DNA from: Carnegiea gigantea
Taxonomy: Eukaryota > Streptophyta > Magnoliopsida > Caryophyllales > Cactaceae
Direction: 5' to 3'
NCBI GenBank assembly: GCA_029747015.1
Contig: JAKOGI010003157.1
Coordinates: 1-64,000, forward strand
Length of the DNA: 64,000 nucleotides
The notes below the pieces were generated by a model. The model worked only from the letters and a program-made list of their open reading frames with translations. It was not told where the DNA came from and searched no databases. A program made the translations under genes and the position numbers. Positions 34,018 through 47,197 of this stretch are shown here, in pieces; the first letter of the stretch is position 1; every line of letters starts with the position of its first letter.

Positions 34018-35490
34018 TGTTGAATTCCAAGAGTACACAACCACAAGAGGGGGGTGAATTGTGGTGGTCGATTTTCGCCTAATAACTGACAAACAACCGT
34101 AGCACTTGATTGCAGAGATTGTTTGTAAATCACAAACAACCTTACGCTTTGTTTGTAGCGGTTGTTTTCAATTAATTCAGTAGCGAAATTCAAAGTAATA
34201 AATGTGAAAATAAAGCACACACAATTTTTACGTGGAAAACACCTCTAGCCCAACTGAGGTGTGAAAAACCACGACCTACCTCGTGTAGGATTTAACCACT
34301 TCACTACCGGGCTGAAAACGTTACAAAAGCAACACTCCTTGTTACAACTTGTAACCCACGTAACCTTCTTCCCTAAGACAGGTTACCCCACGTCCAATCT
34401 CACCAGATAGGACACGTCCAAAGTCCACACGACTGAGGACACACTCACTCATTTTCTGTTCTGAGAACAGGGGTACAAAACACCTTACTGGGGTGCTTCT
34501 GACTTAAGCAGATGTAAGGTACAATGAAGTTCTATTATGCCAAGAAATTGAAAGCTCAGTTAAGCACAATCTTCTCACGGTTTTTCTCTTTGAAATTCAG
34601 CTCTAAGAATCTCTTACTTCTTTGTAAAAACCGGATTGTCAAATGGGAGAGAGAATTTCAATATTTAAACGCACAGCCCAACGGCTATTCTTTTCAAAAG
34701 ATAGGGAAAATCCTCTATTTTTAGTCACTTAGAAGATTCACCAAAGATTTCCAACGGCTAAGAGGGGAGAGAAGATTTTCTTAAAATATCTTGGCCGAGT
34801 AATCTAGCTTGAAAAGGATAAAATCTTGATTTATCCCAAATTCAATCAAGACCTAAAAATAAGGGGTAAGAATCTTTCAAGAGAAATCTTTAACAAAAAC
34901 GGTTTTGTAATTTTTTTTTTTTCAAATTCAAAACAAATCTTTTTAGATCTGGCAGCCAACCGAAGCAAATTTCCAGATAAGACTGATGTAGCTGCTATAG
35001 TTTTTGAGAACACCCTAGGCACCCTATTTGCAGGGTTGTTTGGAAATGGTGTCCCAAAGCAACTTTTCGAAAACCGTTTTCAAGAAGTGCTAAAAATGAT
35101 ACTTTCAAGATTGGCATATTAACAAGAGTCTAAAAGATAAAAATTAAATTAACCAAGACTCCTTGTAAGAATTAGTTGTCTTGTCAAGAGTGAATGTGCT
35201 GCTCCAAAACACCTTGGTCACCTTGATTCCTTGGGTGATCTTGTGTAGCTGAATGTTCCTCAAGACTTAAACCACATGTGTTGTTTGCTGATCTTGTGTC
35301 ACTGAAGCTCGGAACCTGTTCCTAAGACTTGTTCTCAACATTTAGCCACCAGGTGAATAAAATATCACAAACAGCGGTGTAGGAACAACGGTGTATTAGG
35401 CCCTGTTTGGAGAGCTTGTTTGGAACAACATTACTTAGACAAATATGTTACTCTTGGATTTGTTATCATCAAAACTAAATATAATCAACA
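34018..35490 (-). repeat. 3' LTR of copia element E3
   Basis: 1,473 bp, TGTTGAATT...TCAACA. It lies downstream of the polypurine tract in element orientation. Near-identical to 43,205-44,681. Confidence 0.95.
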
Positions 35491-35504
35491 AATTTCCCCT
35501 TTTT
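35491..35504 (-). other. Polypurine tract of copia element E3
   Basis: The complement reads CAAAAAGGGGAAATT, directly next to the LTR, as expected for the plus-strand primer of reverse transcription. Confidence 0.85.
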
Positions 35505-35765
35505 GATGATGACAAACCAAGTGACCATATTGACAAAATTAAAAAGCTTAACAACGTTTAATGCTGATAGGGATCCTCTAGGTGCTAGGTCATAGAGCAC
35601 GTCATATTTATTCCCCCTTTTGGCATCATTAAAAAGCATAAACAACAGTATGAATGCAAGAAAAGAAATATAGAGCATAAGGTGCAGGAAGCATCATTAA
35701 GGAGATATTGCATTAAAAACAATACAATGCCAAAAACGAAGATGGGAGGAGACAAGAGAACAGCC

Positions 35766-37643
35766 TAGAGAATCAGGTTGCAGGGGGTGGTCTCGTTTGC
35801 AGAGGAGGAATGCTGGGGGCAAGAGTGGAGAGAAGGACAAGCAATTCCTCATGGCGTTTGGCGAAGAGGGCTTGCTCCTCAGCAAGAGCAGCCTTGACAG
35901 CTGAGAGCTCATCCTTGAGGCGAGCATTGTCCTCAAAAACAGCCTCAAGTTTGATAGAAGGTTGCCCAGAAACAGGTGGTCGAGGTGGTCGACGATCCTG
36001 TTTGGAGACTGACCCTTCGCCAACCTCATAGCCACACCCGAGCAGAGTGTCAATCCCAATCTCATCAACGGCTTGGGCCTCCACTCGCCGTGTGAGCACT
36101 ATCCCAAGGTGCTCAAACACCCTTGTCAGCAGAAACCCATATCCAAGATCATGGGCCCGGGTGGTGTTCGTAATTCGCCCTATGTGGCGAATCATGATTG
36201 TAGGGAGGTTGATTGGTTCCTCCCGATCCAGTAAGTCCACCAGGCATTGATCGAGGGCATCAGCTGAGTTTCGCCCTTGACCTCGCGTAATTATGTTCTT
36301 GATAGTGAACATAAACAATAGTTGGTGCAGGGAGGTCATTTCACCCTTCTTAACAGAGAGGAGTGTTCTCAGGCCCTATTTTTGACTGAGGCGTTGGGAC
36401 ACCTCTAGGAGCCTGGCTGTTTCTAGGGCTGTTTTGTCTTCCCTCACATACACATCAAAGCCTTGGGAGGGTACTCCCAAAATTTTCCCAAGTGTGGGCG
36501 CATCAACCTTAATGCGTTGCCCATTCACAAAACTAGTCACCACCCCTTCGGTGACACTGCAGTTGGCGTAAAATTCAGCCAACTCAGGCACAGAACACCC
36601 CAGCTGGGTGTTTGCAAACAAGTCGAGCCAACCTTGAGCGCGCAACTTGGTCAGGAACACCCCCAGACCCTGTTCCTCGAAAAAGCTTACATTCACTACC
36701 TTCCCCTTGACGACATTGCGCTTAAGCAACTGCACATATTTGTCAGACATAGGAGAGGGAGTGAACTGCTTTGGGCGTTTGGGGGCAAGAACAGAGGTGG
36801 TAGCTTCTGGTAGGGGGGCTGTTCTGGGCTTTCGCTTGAGGGGTGTTTTTGCAGGAGAGGGCTTCACAGCAGGTTTAGTGGTTGATTTCGGAGGGGCTTG
36901 TTCTTCAGAGGACTCGGAGAATACCGATGTCCCCTATTGAAGGTGGTGTTCTCAGAGTCAGAACCCGAGAACCCTTCGGTAGAAGAGGAGGAAATCTCCT
37001 CGATGACAGGAGCAGAGGGTTTGGAGATACGGTGAGAGGATTAAAAAGCTATTCTCGCAGATTTGCGAGAAGGCTTGGAGGATTGTGGAGAAGAGGGAGT
37101 TTGAGAGGGCTGAGACCTTGGTTGTGACCTTGTTCTTGGCGTTCTGCTACGCCTGGCCACTATTTTCACCCTTTTCCTTTTCTCTCCAGTTTGAGCGACC
37201 AGAGTGGGGGTTTCAGCCTCAGAGAGAGAATCCTTCTCTAAACTCTCCTCTGATGTCTCATTCGACTTTCCTTGGAAGTCGACATTTAGATCCTCCACAT
37301 ACACACCTTCGATAGAGGCAGCCCCTGTTTCTGTCGCTGTGTCAGGAAACAACCCAGAAGAACAGGGCTCAAAATTAAACCCTTCAGGGGTTTTCAAGAG
37401 TTGGTCTTGAGACCCCGATAGTGTACCCTCTGACTCGACTTTAATGGGACAAGCAATTGTCCCTACAAAGAACACCAATTCCCTTCCACACTCGAAGGGA
37501 ATATCATCCATCCCCATTCCCACTGATTGTAGGGATAAGCTTTTGAGGAATTTGAAAGGCTTGTACAGGATTGGGAGAGGGGGAGCGGGGATTGAGGATG
37601 CAAGAACGAGGGCTTTTGATTGAGAGGAGTTGTTGGGAGCCAT
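35766..37643 (-). pseudogene. Extra 3' ORF of E3, 'putative plant transposon protein'-like, broken
   Basis: This ORF lies between pol and the polypurine tract, in the same sense as pol, where SIRE elements carry their envelope-like ORF. From MAPNNSSQSK (37,643) it runs as an acidic, Ser/Pro/Arg-rich N-terminal half to a stop at 37,041. After a frame change comes a conserved-looking part (36,867-36,376: AEFYANCSVTEGVV, then TLGKILGVPSQGFDV) and, past an in-frame TAG at about 36,374, 36,339-35,773 (NLPTIMIRHIGRI, GYGFLLTRVFEHLGI). The AEFYAN...LG..LGVP...GFD pattern and the MI.H......GYG.LLT..F...G pattern are those I associate with the plant-specific 'putative plant transposon protein' domain. 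A heptad-like segment (KLEAVFEDNARLKDELSAVK) near the C-terminus suggests a coiled coil. Function is unknown. No membrane segment or signal peptide is obvious, so I do not call it an envelope protein. Confidence 0.65.
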
Positions 37644-38101
37644 TGTTGCTAGAAGAGAGAGATTAGGGTTTAAGGTTGTTGCAAGGTTTTCAGGTTTTGC
37701 TTGTGTGTGAGATGAACGGCAGAACTGAGAACAGGGCATATAAAAAGAGAGAGAGAGAGAGCACCCAAAATCTTTAGAAGATTTCTTAGTTTGCAACGGG
37801 TGTGAGCATTAAAAGCTTGTGCCTTGGGAAGGGAAAAAAAACACATCGAGCAACCAAGGGGCGTACCTGTTCTCTTCGTTATGCCTGTTCTTTGCCGTCT
37901 GATCTTGATTGGACTTAATGGGATTAAGGCGGCTCCAGTACATCCCCTTATGCTGCACTAAGTGGATAAGTAGAGACAAAATGCACGCAATTCGAGTGTA
38001 TGCAATCACATCCGTTGTTAATAAGATTTGCAAATAGGGGGAGAGAACAGGGTGTAAAGGTTGATCTTACCAAACCCAGTTTATGTTCTGGAAACAGGTA
38101 T

Positions 38102-41100
38102 CTCAGGGTGTTCTCACCAACCCTAGTTCCAGTCTATTTCTCTCAAATTGATCTCTAACTAGTGCCTTAGTGAATATATCAGCAATTTGATTTTCCGTTG
38201 TGCAAAAATTCATAGAGATTAAACCCTTTTCAACATTATCTCTCAAGAAGTGATGTCGAATGTCAATATGCTTTGTTCTTTTATGTTGACATGGATTTTT
38301 GGCAATGTTGCACTTGTATTATAACAAAAAATAGGAATGCATCCAGTGTCAACACAAAAGTCCTTAAGTTGTTGCCTTATCCACAACAGTTGAGCACAAC
38401 ATGAAGCTGCTGCAACATATTCAGCTTCTGCTATGGACATGGCAACAGAATGTTGCTTCTTGGTAGCCCAAAATACCAAACAAGGTCCAAGAAAGTGAGC
38501 CATACCTGAGGTACTCTTTCTATCAACTAGGAATCCAGCATAGTTAGCATCAGCATATCCAACACGATCAAAATTGCAACCTCTAGGATACCATAAGGCT
38601 AAATTGGGTGTATGTTTCAAATATCTTAGTATCCGTTTCACAGCCTTAAAGTGAGTTTCCTTAGGATTAGACTGAAAACGGGCACATAAACCAACACTAA
38701 AAACAATATCTGGTCTACTAGCGGTTAGGTATAGGAGTGACCCAATCATGCCCCTATAGAGTTTCTCCTCAACTGAGGGACTCCCATCATCCATAACCAA
38801 CCTAGTTGAAGGAGAAATAGGAGTGTCTACAGGTTTGTCCAACTCCATCCCAAAACGCTTAAGTAGCTCCTTGATATACTTTTGTTGATGGATCATGGTG
38901 CCGTTTGGAGTTTGCTTGATTTGTAAGCCTAAGAAAAAGTTAAGCTCACCCATCATGCTCATCTCAAACTCACTCCTCATCATATTTGAGAATTCATTGC
39001 ATAAATCATGATGAGTTGCACCAAATATAATGTCATCAACATATATTTGGACAATCAATAAATGTTCCCCCTTAGATTTTAGAAACAAGGTATTGTCTAC
39101 CTTGCCTCTTCTAAAATCATTTATAATTAAAAAACTTGACAACTGTTCGTACCAAGCTCTAGGAGCTTGTTTTAGGCCATAAAGAGCTTTGTCAAGTTTG
39201 AAAACATGGTTAAGAAATTCACTGTTTTCAAAACCAGGGGGTTGTTTGACATACACCTCTTCTTTAAGGTATCTGTTGAGGAATGCACTTTTCACGTCCA
39301 TTTGATATAGCTTGCTTTCCATATGAGCTGCAAAGGCTATTAAGATTCGAATAGCCTCAATTCTAGCAACTGGTGCAAAGTTTTCTTCATAATCGATCCC
39401 TTCTTCTTGATTATACCCTTGAACAACCAGCCGTGCCTTGTTCCTAGTGACTGTTCCCGACTCATCCAGTTTGTTTCGGAACACCCACTTGGTTTCAATG
39501 ATTGTTCTCTCTGCAGGTTCAGGTACAAGGTGCCATACTTTGTTTCTTTCAAATTGATGGAGCTCTTCTTGCATTGCCGTGACCCAATCTGAATCTGCAA
39601 TAGCTTCATTCACACTCTTTGGCTCAATATTAGAGAGAAAAGCATAGAAAGCACAGAAATTCTTAAGCTTAGACCTAGTTTGCACTCCACTGTTAATATC
39701 AGACAGAATTTGATCAAGGGGGGTGCGAACTATGGTACTTCCATGGTCGTGGAGTAAGAGGATCCACAGACCCATGCTCTACTCTAGTCGTAATATCAAG
39801 GTTACGATCATCTCCTGAGCCTGTTTCTACGCCTGTTTGTAAGCCTGTTCCTGAAGAACATGGTCCCGAACAGGGTTCAACGGTGTTTCCCCCTGTTTGG
39901 TGTTCACCTTGCCTGCTGTTATGAGGAACACCTTCAAGAGTTGTTTTCTCCATGGTGTTCTTACCTCGTTTATCTTGGAGCAACACTTCTTTTCGAACAA
40001 GACCTAATTCAAGTTCATCTTCCTGTGTATCATTCTCACTCAACAAGTTAGATTCATTAAAAAGCACATGCACACTTTCCTCAACACACAAGGTCCTTTT
40101 GTTAAAGATTTTGTATGCCTTGCTGTAAGAAGAATAGCCAAGAAATATTGCCTCATCACTCCTAGGGTCAAACTTTCCTAAGGCATCCTTCCCATTATTA
40201 TGCATAAAACACCTACAACCAAATGTTCTTAGGTGCATAATATTGGGTTTTCTGCCCTTGAAAAGTTCATAAGGAGTTTTGTTCAAATGGGTCTGATCAT
40301 GCATCTATTTATAATGTAACATGAGGTGTTCAATGCTTCTGCCCAGAAATACCTAGGAAGACCACTAGCAATAAGCATTGTTCTGGACATGTCTTCCAGG
40401 GTGCGATTTTTGCGCTCAACCACCCCATTTTGTTGGGGTGTTCTTGGAACTGAGAAGTTATGATCAACACCATGTTCATTACAATAGTTGATAAAACTTG
40501 CATTTTCAAACTCAGTTCCATGATCAGATCTCAAGCTAATTAAGGAGTGTCCTACTCTCTTTTCACCCTTTTTGAGAAAGGCAATAAAATTCTCAAAGGT
40601 TTCATCTTTGGATGCCAAAAACAAGGTCCAAGTAAATCGAGAGTAATAATCCACTACAACAAGCACATACTTTTTCCCACCTCTACTAGTTATCCTCATG
40701 GGACCACACAAATCAATGTGTAATAATTCTAGAGGTCGGGTGGTGCTTACACATTTTTTCGATTTAAAAGAAGATCTGACTTGTTTGCCTTTTGCACAAG
40801 CTTCACATACCTTGTCATCATCAAATTTGATGGAAGGTAGTCCAATAACCAGGTCTTTTGAAACAAGTTTGTTTAAAAGAGTAAGGCTTGCATGACCTAG
40901 TCTCTTGTGCCAGGGCATTATGTCATCATTCACAGCACTCAAACAAGTCAGGTTGTTTTGGGGAAGAGTGGAAATACATACTTTGTAAACATTTTTGTGG
41001 CGCTTCCCCCTTAATACGACATCTCCTGTGTTGACATTGACAACCAAGCAATGTGTTCGTGAGAACACCACTAGGTTGTTCTTGTCACACAGTTGAGACA

Positions 41101-43149
41101 CACTTAGTAAATTATGCTTTAAACCATCAACTAAGTGCACATTATCAATTGAGTGAGAGAGAGTTTTACCAATGCTACCTACACCGACAATTGTCCCAGA
41201 CTTGCCGTTGCCAAAAGCCACGCTCCTACCGGTTGAAGCTGTAAGTGAGAGAAAGTTTGATTTTTCTCCAATCATATGCCGCGAACACCCACTATCAACA
41301 TACCACAGCTGCCTGTTTTCAAGGTTGTTTTCTGATCTGTTTGACAGGGTGTTTCTTACCCTATTTGCTGGGTTGTTTATGGGGTTGTTCTCTCTCACTT
41401 CAGCCTGCAAAACAAATCACAGGTTAGTTTTTGGAACCCAGATCCACTTGGGTCCCATTCTTTTAGACAAGTAAAGCTCATCTTTTCTAATCCAGATTTG
41501 TTTCACATACCTTTCTTTTTTTTCAATGACATACCTTCTCAGAGGACATGAATATCGATAGTGACCAGTTTTACCACAATGAAAGCAAACAATGTTTTCA
41601 GGTAATCCCACATCCTTTCTATGAATTGGGTAAACTGTTCGTTTAGGCTTATATCCAAGTCCCTTTTTGTTTCGACTGTGGTGAGTGTTTAACCAATCAA
41701 GAGCTTGTGAGGACTTGTTCCAGCGCTTGGTTGTGATAAGCTCGGTTTCCAGTTTTTCTATATTAGCATGCAAATCCTTGTTCTCCCTGAGCAAGGACTC
41801 AACCATTCCTTCCACCTCAAAGAGTTTTTTCTCCATTCGAGAATAATCTCCTTCTTTTATAAAGAGGTTTTCTTTGAGCGTATTAATATTTTCATGTAAG
41901 CCCAGTTTTTCATTTTTAAGGATCTCCTTTTCTAGTTCTAGGTCTCGGACATCTCGTTTCAATTCAGCACAAGTATCCATCAAGATATACAAAAGTTCTT
42001 CGAGAGTTGCTTTATTGAGACCACGTACCTTGTTCTTGAGATCAGTAAGACTGTTTGTTGATTCATCATCTGAATCCGTATCACTTTGTGCCATGAGAGC
42101 TACAGCACCTTCATCAGTTTCAGACTCACATTCATCCTCAGAGGAATCTCCCCAGGCAGCAAGCATAGCCTTCGAGAATCGTCTCCCAGAACTGCTCGCA
42201 GCTTGTTTTCTACCTTGTTTCCTGGGGTGTTCTTGCTCTTGCTCTTCTCGAAGTAGTGGACAGTTCTTCACAATGTGATCTGGTTTGCCACACCTGAAAC
42301 ACCCTGTGAACTGTTCTCGGGGGGTGTTTCTGGACTTACTGAAGTCTTTTCTTTTGCTGTTTTCTTTGACCTTTTTGAAGAATTTCTTGAATTTTCTTGT
42401 CATTAAGGCCATCTCTTCATCCTCAAGGTCAGAGTCATCATCCTCTTGTACTTTCAAGGCAAGCCCACGATCCTTCTTCTGCTCCTCTTTTTGTTGTGAG
42501 TTCTTTCTGAGTTCATAGGTTTGAATATTGCCAATCAACTCGTCGAGGGTGGTCTTGTTCATGTCTTTAGCTTCTTGGATGGCTGTCACCTTCGCTTCCC
42601 AAGACCGAGGCAAAATCCTTAAAATCTTCCTCACCAGCTCTTCTGTGGTGAAGGATTTTCCCAGGGATTTTAGCTGTTTGTTATGTGGGTGAAGCGTGTG
42701 TACATATCCATCACGTTCTCACGATCACCCATATCAAACAACTCATATTGCCTCATAAGTAGCTCCATACGTGATTGTTTGACTTGACTTGTTCCTTCAT
42801 GAGCTACTTGGAGGGCATTCCATATCTCCTGAGCTGACTCACACTCCGAGATACGTGTATATTCATCTGGACCTAGGGCAAAATATAATAGTTTCTTGGC
42901 CTTGGCATTCTTTTCCATTTTCTTATAGTCTTCACCATCAAACTCTATGGGTTCCTTGGGAACCTTCTTACCATGTTCAAGCACCTTGGTGGGAACAACG
43001 GGCCCGTTCTTGATGAGCATCCATAATTCATAATCTTCTGCCTGAATATAGTTCTCCATCCTATTCTTCCACCAACTATAATGTTGGCCGTTGAAATAGG
43101 GGGGACGAGTAATGGATTGCCCTTCAAGGATTCCTTGTGGTGTACTCAT
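38102..43149 (-). pseudogene. SIRE-like copia gag-pol, frameshifted
   Basis: Gag starts MSTPQGILEG at 43,149. It has two zinc knuckles (CFRCGKPDHIVKNCP; CFHCGKTGHYRYSCP) separated by an acidic and coiled-coil-like stretch. Then follow protease (WYVDSGCSRHM), integrase (HKRLGH and C-x2-C; D in HIDLCGP, D in LRSDHG, E in GVVERKNR), reverse transcriptase (IYVDDIIFG) and RNase H ([16 protein letters not shown]). Breaks include a one-base loss near 42,669, an in-frame TGA at 41,417-41,419 between gag and protease, and frame changes near 40,300, 39,740 and 38,310; pol ends near 38,102. The domain order integrase-before-RT fixes it as Ty1/copia. Not functional as it stands. Confidence 0.93.
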
Positions 43150-43184
43150 CTTCAGAATCTCTCAAGGTGTTAGCCCTTTTGAGA

Positions 43185-43202
43185 GACCCCGCTCTGATAC
43201 CA
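43185..43202 (-). other. Primer-binding site of E3 (initiator tRNA-Met)
   Basis: The complement reads TGGTATCAGAGCGGGGTC, matching the 3' end of plant initiator tRNA-Met, two bases inside the 5' LTR. Confidence 0.93.
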
Positions 43203-43204
43203 CT

Positions 43205-44681
43205 TGTTGAATTCCAAGAGTACACAACCACAAGAGGGGGGTGAATTGTAGTGGTCGATTTTCGCCTAATAACTGACAAACAATCGTAGCACTTGATTGC
43301 AGAGATTGTTTGTAAATCACAAACAACCTTACGCCTTGTTTGTAGCGGTTTTTCTCAATTGATTCAGTAGCGAAATTCAAAGTAATAAATGCGGAAATAA
43401 AGCACACACAATTTTTACGTGGAAAACACCTCTAGCCCAACTGAGGTGTGAAAAACCACAACCTACCTCGTGTAGGATTTAACCACTTCACTAACGGGCT
43501 GAACACGTTACAAAAGTAACACTCCTTATTACAACTTGTAACCCACGTAACCTTCTTCTCTAAGACAGGTTACACCACGTCCAATCTCACCAGATAGGAC
43601 ACGTCCAAAGTCCACACGACTGAGGACACACTCACTCACTTTCTGTTCTAAGAACACGGGTACAAAACACCTTACTGGGGTGCTTCTGACTTAAGCAGAT
43701 GTAAGGTACAATGAAGTCCTATTATGCCAAGAAATTGAAAGCTTAGTTAAGCACAATCTTCTCACAGTTTTTCTCTTTGAAATTCAGCTCTAAGAATCTC
43801 TTACTTCTTTGTAAAAACGGGATTGTCAAATGGGGGAGAGAATTTCAATATTTAAATGCACAACCCAACGGCTATTCTTTTCAAAAGAGAGGGAAAATCC
43901 TCTATTTTTAGTCGCTTAGAAGATTCACCAAAGATTTCCAACGGCTAAGAGAGGAGAGAAGATTTTCTTAAAATATCTTCGCCGAGTGATCTAGCTTGAA
44001 AAGGATAAAATCTTGATTTATCCCAAATTCAATCAAGACCTAAAAATAAGGGATAAGAATCTTTCAAGAGAAATCTTTAGCAAAAACGGTTTTGCAATTT
44101 TATTTTTTTTTTTCAAATTCAAAACAAATCTTTTTAGATCTGGCAGCCAACCGAAGCAAATTTTCAGATAAAACTGATGTAGCTGCTGTAGTTTTTGAGA
44201 ACACCCTAGGCACCCTGTTTGCAGGGTTGTTTGGAAATGGTGTCCCAAAGCAACTTTTCAAAAACCGTTTTCAAGAAGTGCTAAAAATGATACTCTTAAG
44301 ATTGGCATATTAACAAGAGTCTAAAAGATAAAAACTAAATTAACCAAGACTCCTTGTAAGAATTAGTTGTCTTGTCAAGAGTGAATATGCTGCTCCAAAA
44401 CACCTTGGTCACCTTGATTGCTTGGGTGATCTTGTGTAGCTGAATGTTCCTCAAGACTTAGACCATATGTGTTGTTTGCTGATCTTGTGTCACTGAAGCT
44501 CGGAACCTGTTCCTAAAACTTGTTCTCAACATTTAGCCACCAGGTTAATAAAATATCACAAACAGCGGTGTAGGAACAACGATGTATTAGGCCCTGCTTG
44601 GAGAGCTTGTTTGGAACAACATTACTTAGACAAATATGTTACTCTTGGATTTGTTATCATCAAAACTACATATAATCAACA
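43205..44681 (-). repeat. 5' LTR of copia element E3
   Basis: 1,477 bp, TGTTGAATT...TCAACA as read on the plus strand, near-identical to the LTR at 34,018. Confidence 0.95.
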
Positions 44682-45760
44682 ATATCTTTGTGTGTGAACA
44701 TTTATGATGTGTGGGGCATTGATTAATAGGCCCATTTCCCCCTTCCATGGTAATCAGTATATTCTAGTTTGTGTAGATTATTTTATCCAAGTGAAGTTGA
44801 GGCTATTTCCAAACTAGAAACTGATGATTCTAAGAACTGTGGGTTAAGCATCTGTACGAAAAACATTTGAACTAGGTATGGGATGCCTAAAGCCATCATT
44901 AGTGATAGGGGAACCCACTTTTTGTAATAGAACTTTAAGGGGTTCTCATAGATAAGTTTCATATTACTCATACGGTCTCGACTGCTTGACACACCCCAGA
45001 CTAATGGTCAAGCTGAGAGTATGAGTAAGAGATTAAAGGGTTTTTGGATGAAAATGTTAGACCTGTAGGAAGATGGGAACGCTAGATTAGATGATGCACT
45101 TGGGCCATCAGGACTGCATACAAAACTCGCAATTGGGATGTCACCATATAGGATATCCTTTTGGGAAAGCTTGTCATTTGGCCTGTAGATTAGAACATAA
45201 ATCCTAATCCTTTTGTGTTGTGACAAGTGGTCAATATGGGATTTACGGAAGCAGAAAGGAGAGGAAATTACAACTGCAAGAGTTGAGGAAATAAGGTTAG
45301 AGCCTTGACATTCAGTCATTTATAAGGGCAAGTCTAAGGCATTTCATGATGTCTACAGTTGGTATAGGAAAGAGTTTCAGTAGGAGAAAAAGTTCTGTTA
45401 TTTCACTCCAAATTAAATTTATTTCCTTGCGAAACTTAGTATCTAGGTTGGCTAGCCCTTTTGAGTCACTATATGTCCATCCTCATGGGGTCGGTAGAGA
45501 TTAGGAGCCTTGATACTAACAAGATTTTTCAAGGTGAATGGTCGCAGGTTAAACATTTCTATGACGGAGTTGTTCAGCAAATTGAAGATATTGATTTGGA
45601 GATCCATGATCAGAAAGAGGTTGAGCCAACACCAGAAAACAAAGGCCGGCTACTTGGGAGGCAACCCAATATTCTTTCAGGGAGTTTTTTCCTCTTCTCA
45701 ACTTTATTTCATATCCATTTTATTTTTATTTTGTTTTCTTGCATCGTGGACTAGGCAATT
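44682..45760 (+). pseudogene. Athila-type integrase remainder of E2 (plus-strand copy)
   Basis: This resumes exactly where the frame at 34,017 stops, and corresponds to the inverted copy from about 22,240 down to 21,330. Recognisable pieces are the WGID-like start, ISDRGTHF-like sequence near 44,900, the final integrase part, and [11 protein letters not shown] near 45,490-45,525. It is broken by numerous single-base insertions and deletions, so no long frame remains. This contrasts with the 5' part before E3, which carries mainly substitutions. Confidence 0.88.
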
Positions 45761-47197
45761 TAAGTGTGGCGGGAGGGAAACCTTACTACCTAGATGATTG
45801 TTGTCGTTTAGAATGTTAGTTTCCGATGCATATGCATTTATTTTTATTTTTATCAAGATGCATACATTTTTGTTATACATGAAAAAAAGAAATATATAAA
45901 GCTAGGATACATCACCATTTATTTCGTAGGCATATTCCACGAATTACTCATGAACGAATCTGAAATGGCATTGATTTGAGAATATGGGTCAACAAAGAGA
46001 ATGATGGAACACAAATTAAGGAGTTCTAAACCCAACTTCTTGTGCGGTAAACCATGGATACGTTCAGCCTTGTAGGAAAAATGAAACATGGTGACTATTG
46101 TGATAATAATGATCTTTACCTTCCTATAGTGTTTTAAAACTCGATAGACTGTAAACTTAAATTCCTGGGCAAAACTGTTGCATCATACTGTAATGAATTG
46201 ACTAATATTGAGCTTTTGGATCTCAAAATATTACGCCCTCTGGCGTTCCCTCACCCTGCCAAACTCAACATTATCCTACCCTTTTTCCCCCCCCTATTAT
46301 TGCACTTTGCTCATTGACTTGATGCATATCTTATAGTGGTTTATAGAAAGGAGACATAGGGTTTTTATAGGCAAGGATATTCACCTTCACGCATCTGGCT
46401 TCCAATCAAAAAAAAAAAAAAAAGAAAAAAAAGGAAAAAAAAGGAAAAAAGAAACAAAGAAAAAAAAAAAGAGGAATATTTATGAAAAGAGCCATGAAGC
46501 GATAATCTTTTATCCTTCTTTCCTCATAATGTTAAAGCATCCTCTTGCTAAACATTATTTTCATGGGAGAATTTTTATTTTGGGTCCACTATTTCCATTA
46601 TTCATCTTTGTGGAAATTTTTATGGTTTAGTGAGGATTTTAAATGATATGCAATCTACATTTTAATGTCATGAGCACTACCCGTATTCTTCATATATTAA
46701 TCTTTTCACAAAACAAAAAAAAGACTAAAACATAAACCCAAAGCCATTTCTTTTCTAAGCTTAAGCCCCCATCTTCTCATGTTTCTTTTTTCGGTGAGAC
46801 TGTATTCTTGTGATTAGCTAATGATTAGACCTAAGGAAAGTCTAGATGAGGAAAACGATTTGGATGGCTTATATTTTTACCCAAAGCAGCATCACTAAGT
46901 CTAATTTGACCTCTTGGATGCTTTGGTACCTGATGATGCCAGAGTAGCACTGGGTGTGAATATCCCTAAATTTGTCCAAGTCCTATCTCCTGAGTTGCCA
47001 ATTGTGTAACATCTTTGCCCTTCATGATGGAAAAAAAAGAAAAAGAGATAATAAGGGGCATGCATATGATGAATTAAGTGAAATTTTGTTTTAAATTGAT
47101 TTGATGCCAAACAAAGCGAAATTCTTTTCATAGTAATTAATATAGTGCATTGAAAATAATTTATGTTGAGGCGACAAAAGTTTAAGTTGGGGGTATT
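45761..47197 (+). other. 3' untranslated region and polypurine tract of E2
   Basis: Collinear with 19,811-21,331 on the other strand, including the A-rich stretch at 46,400-46,475. It ends in a degraded polypurine tract (AAGTTGGGGGTATTT) directly before LTR5. Frames here are not genes. Confidence 0.85.

Larger units (their letters stand above)
34018..44681 (-). mobile_element. SIRE-like Ty1/copia retrotransposon E3 inserted in E2 integrase
   Basis: The LTRs (34,018-35,490 and 43,205-44,681) both start TGTTGAATTCC and end ATCAACA. The flanking target is a 4-5 bp duplication ((A)ATAT on both sides). On the minus strand the order is LTR, primer site for initiator tRNA-Met, gag, protease, integrase, reverse transcriptase, RNase H, an extra ORF, polypurine tract, LTR. 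This order and the long gag with two zinc knuckles fit the SIRE/Maximus lineage. The LTRs differ by scattered substitutions, roughly a few per cent by eye, so insertion is more recent than the E2 rearrangements. Frameshifts and stops inactivate it. Confidence 0.93.

Noticed and set aside
35810..37410. Plus-strand frames opposite the extra ORF of E3
   Set aside because: They are antisense to a minus-strand frame that has a recognisable domain and consistent orientation with pol.
35766..37643. Calling the extra ORF of E3 a retroviral-type envelope protein
   Set aside because: Position fits, but no signal peptide, fusion or membrane segment is visible, and the central part resembles a different plant-specific family.
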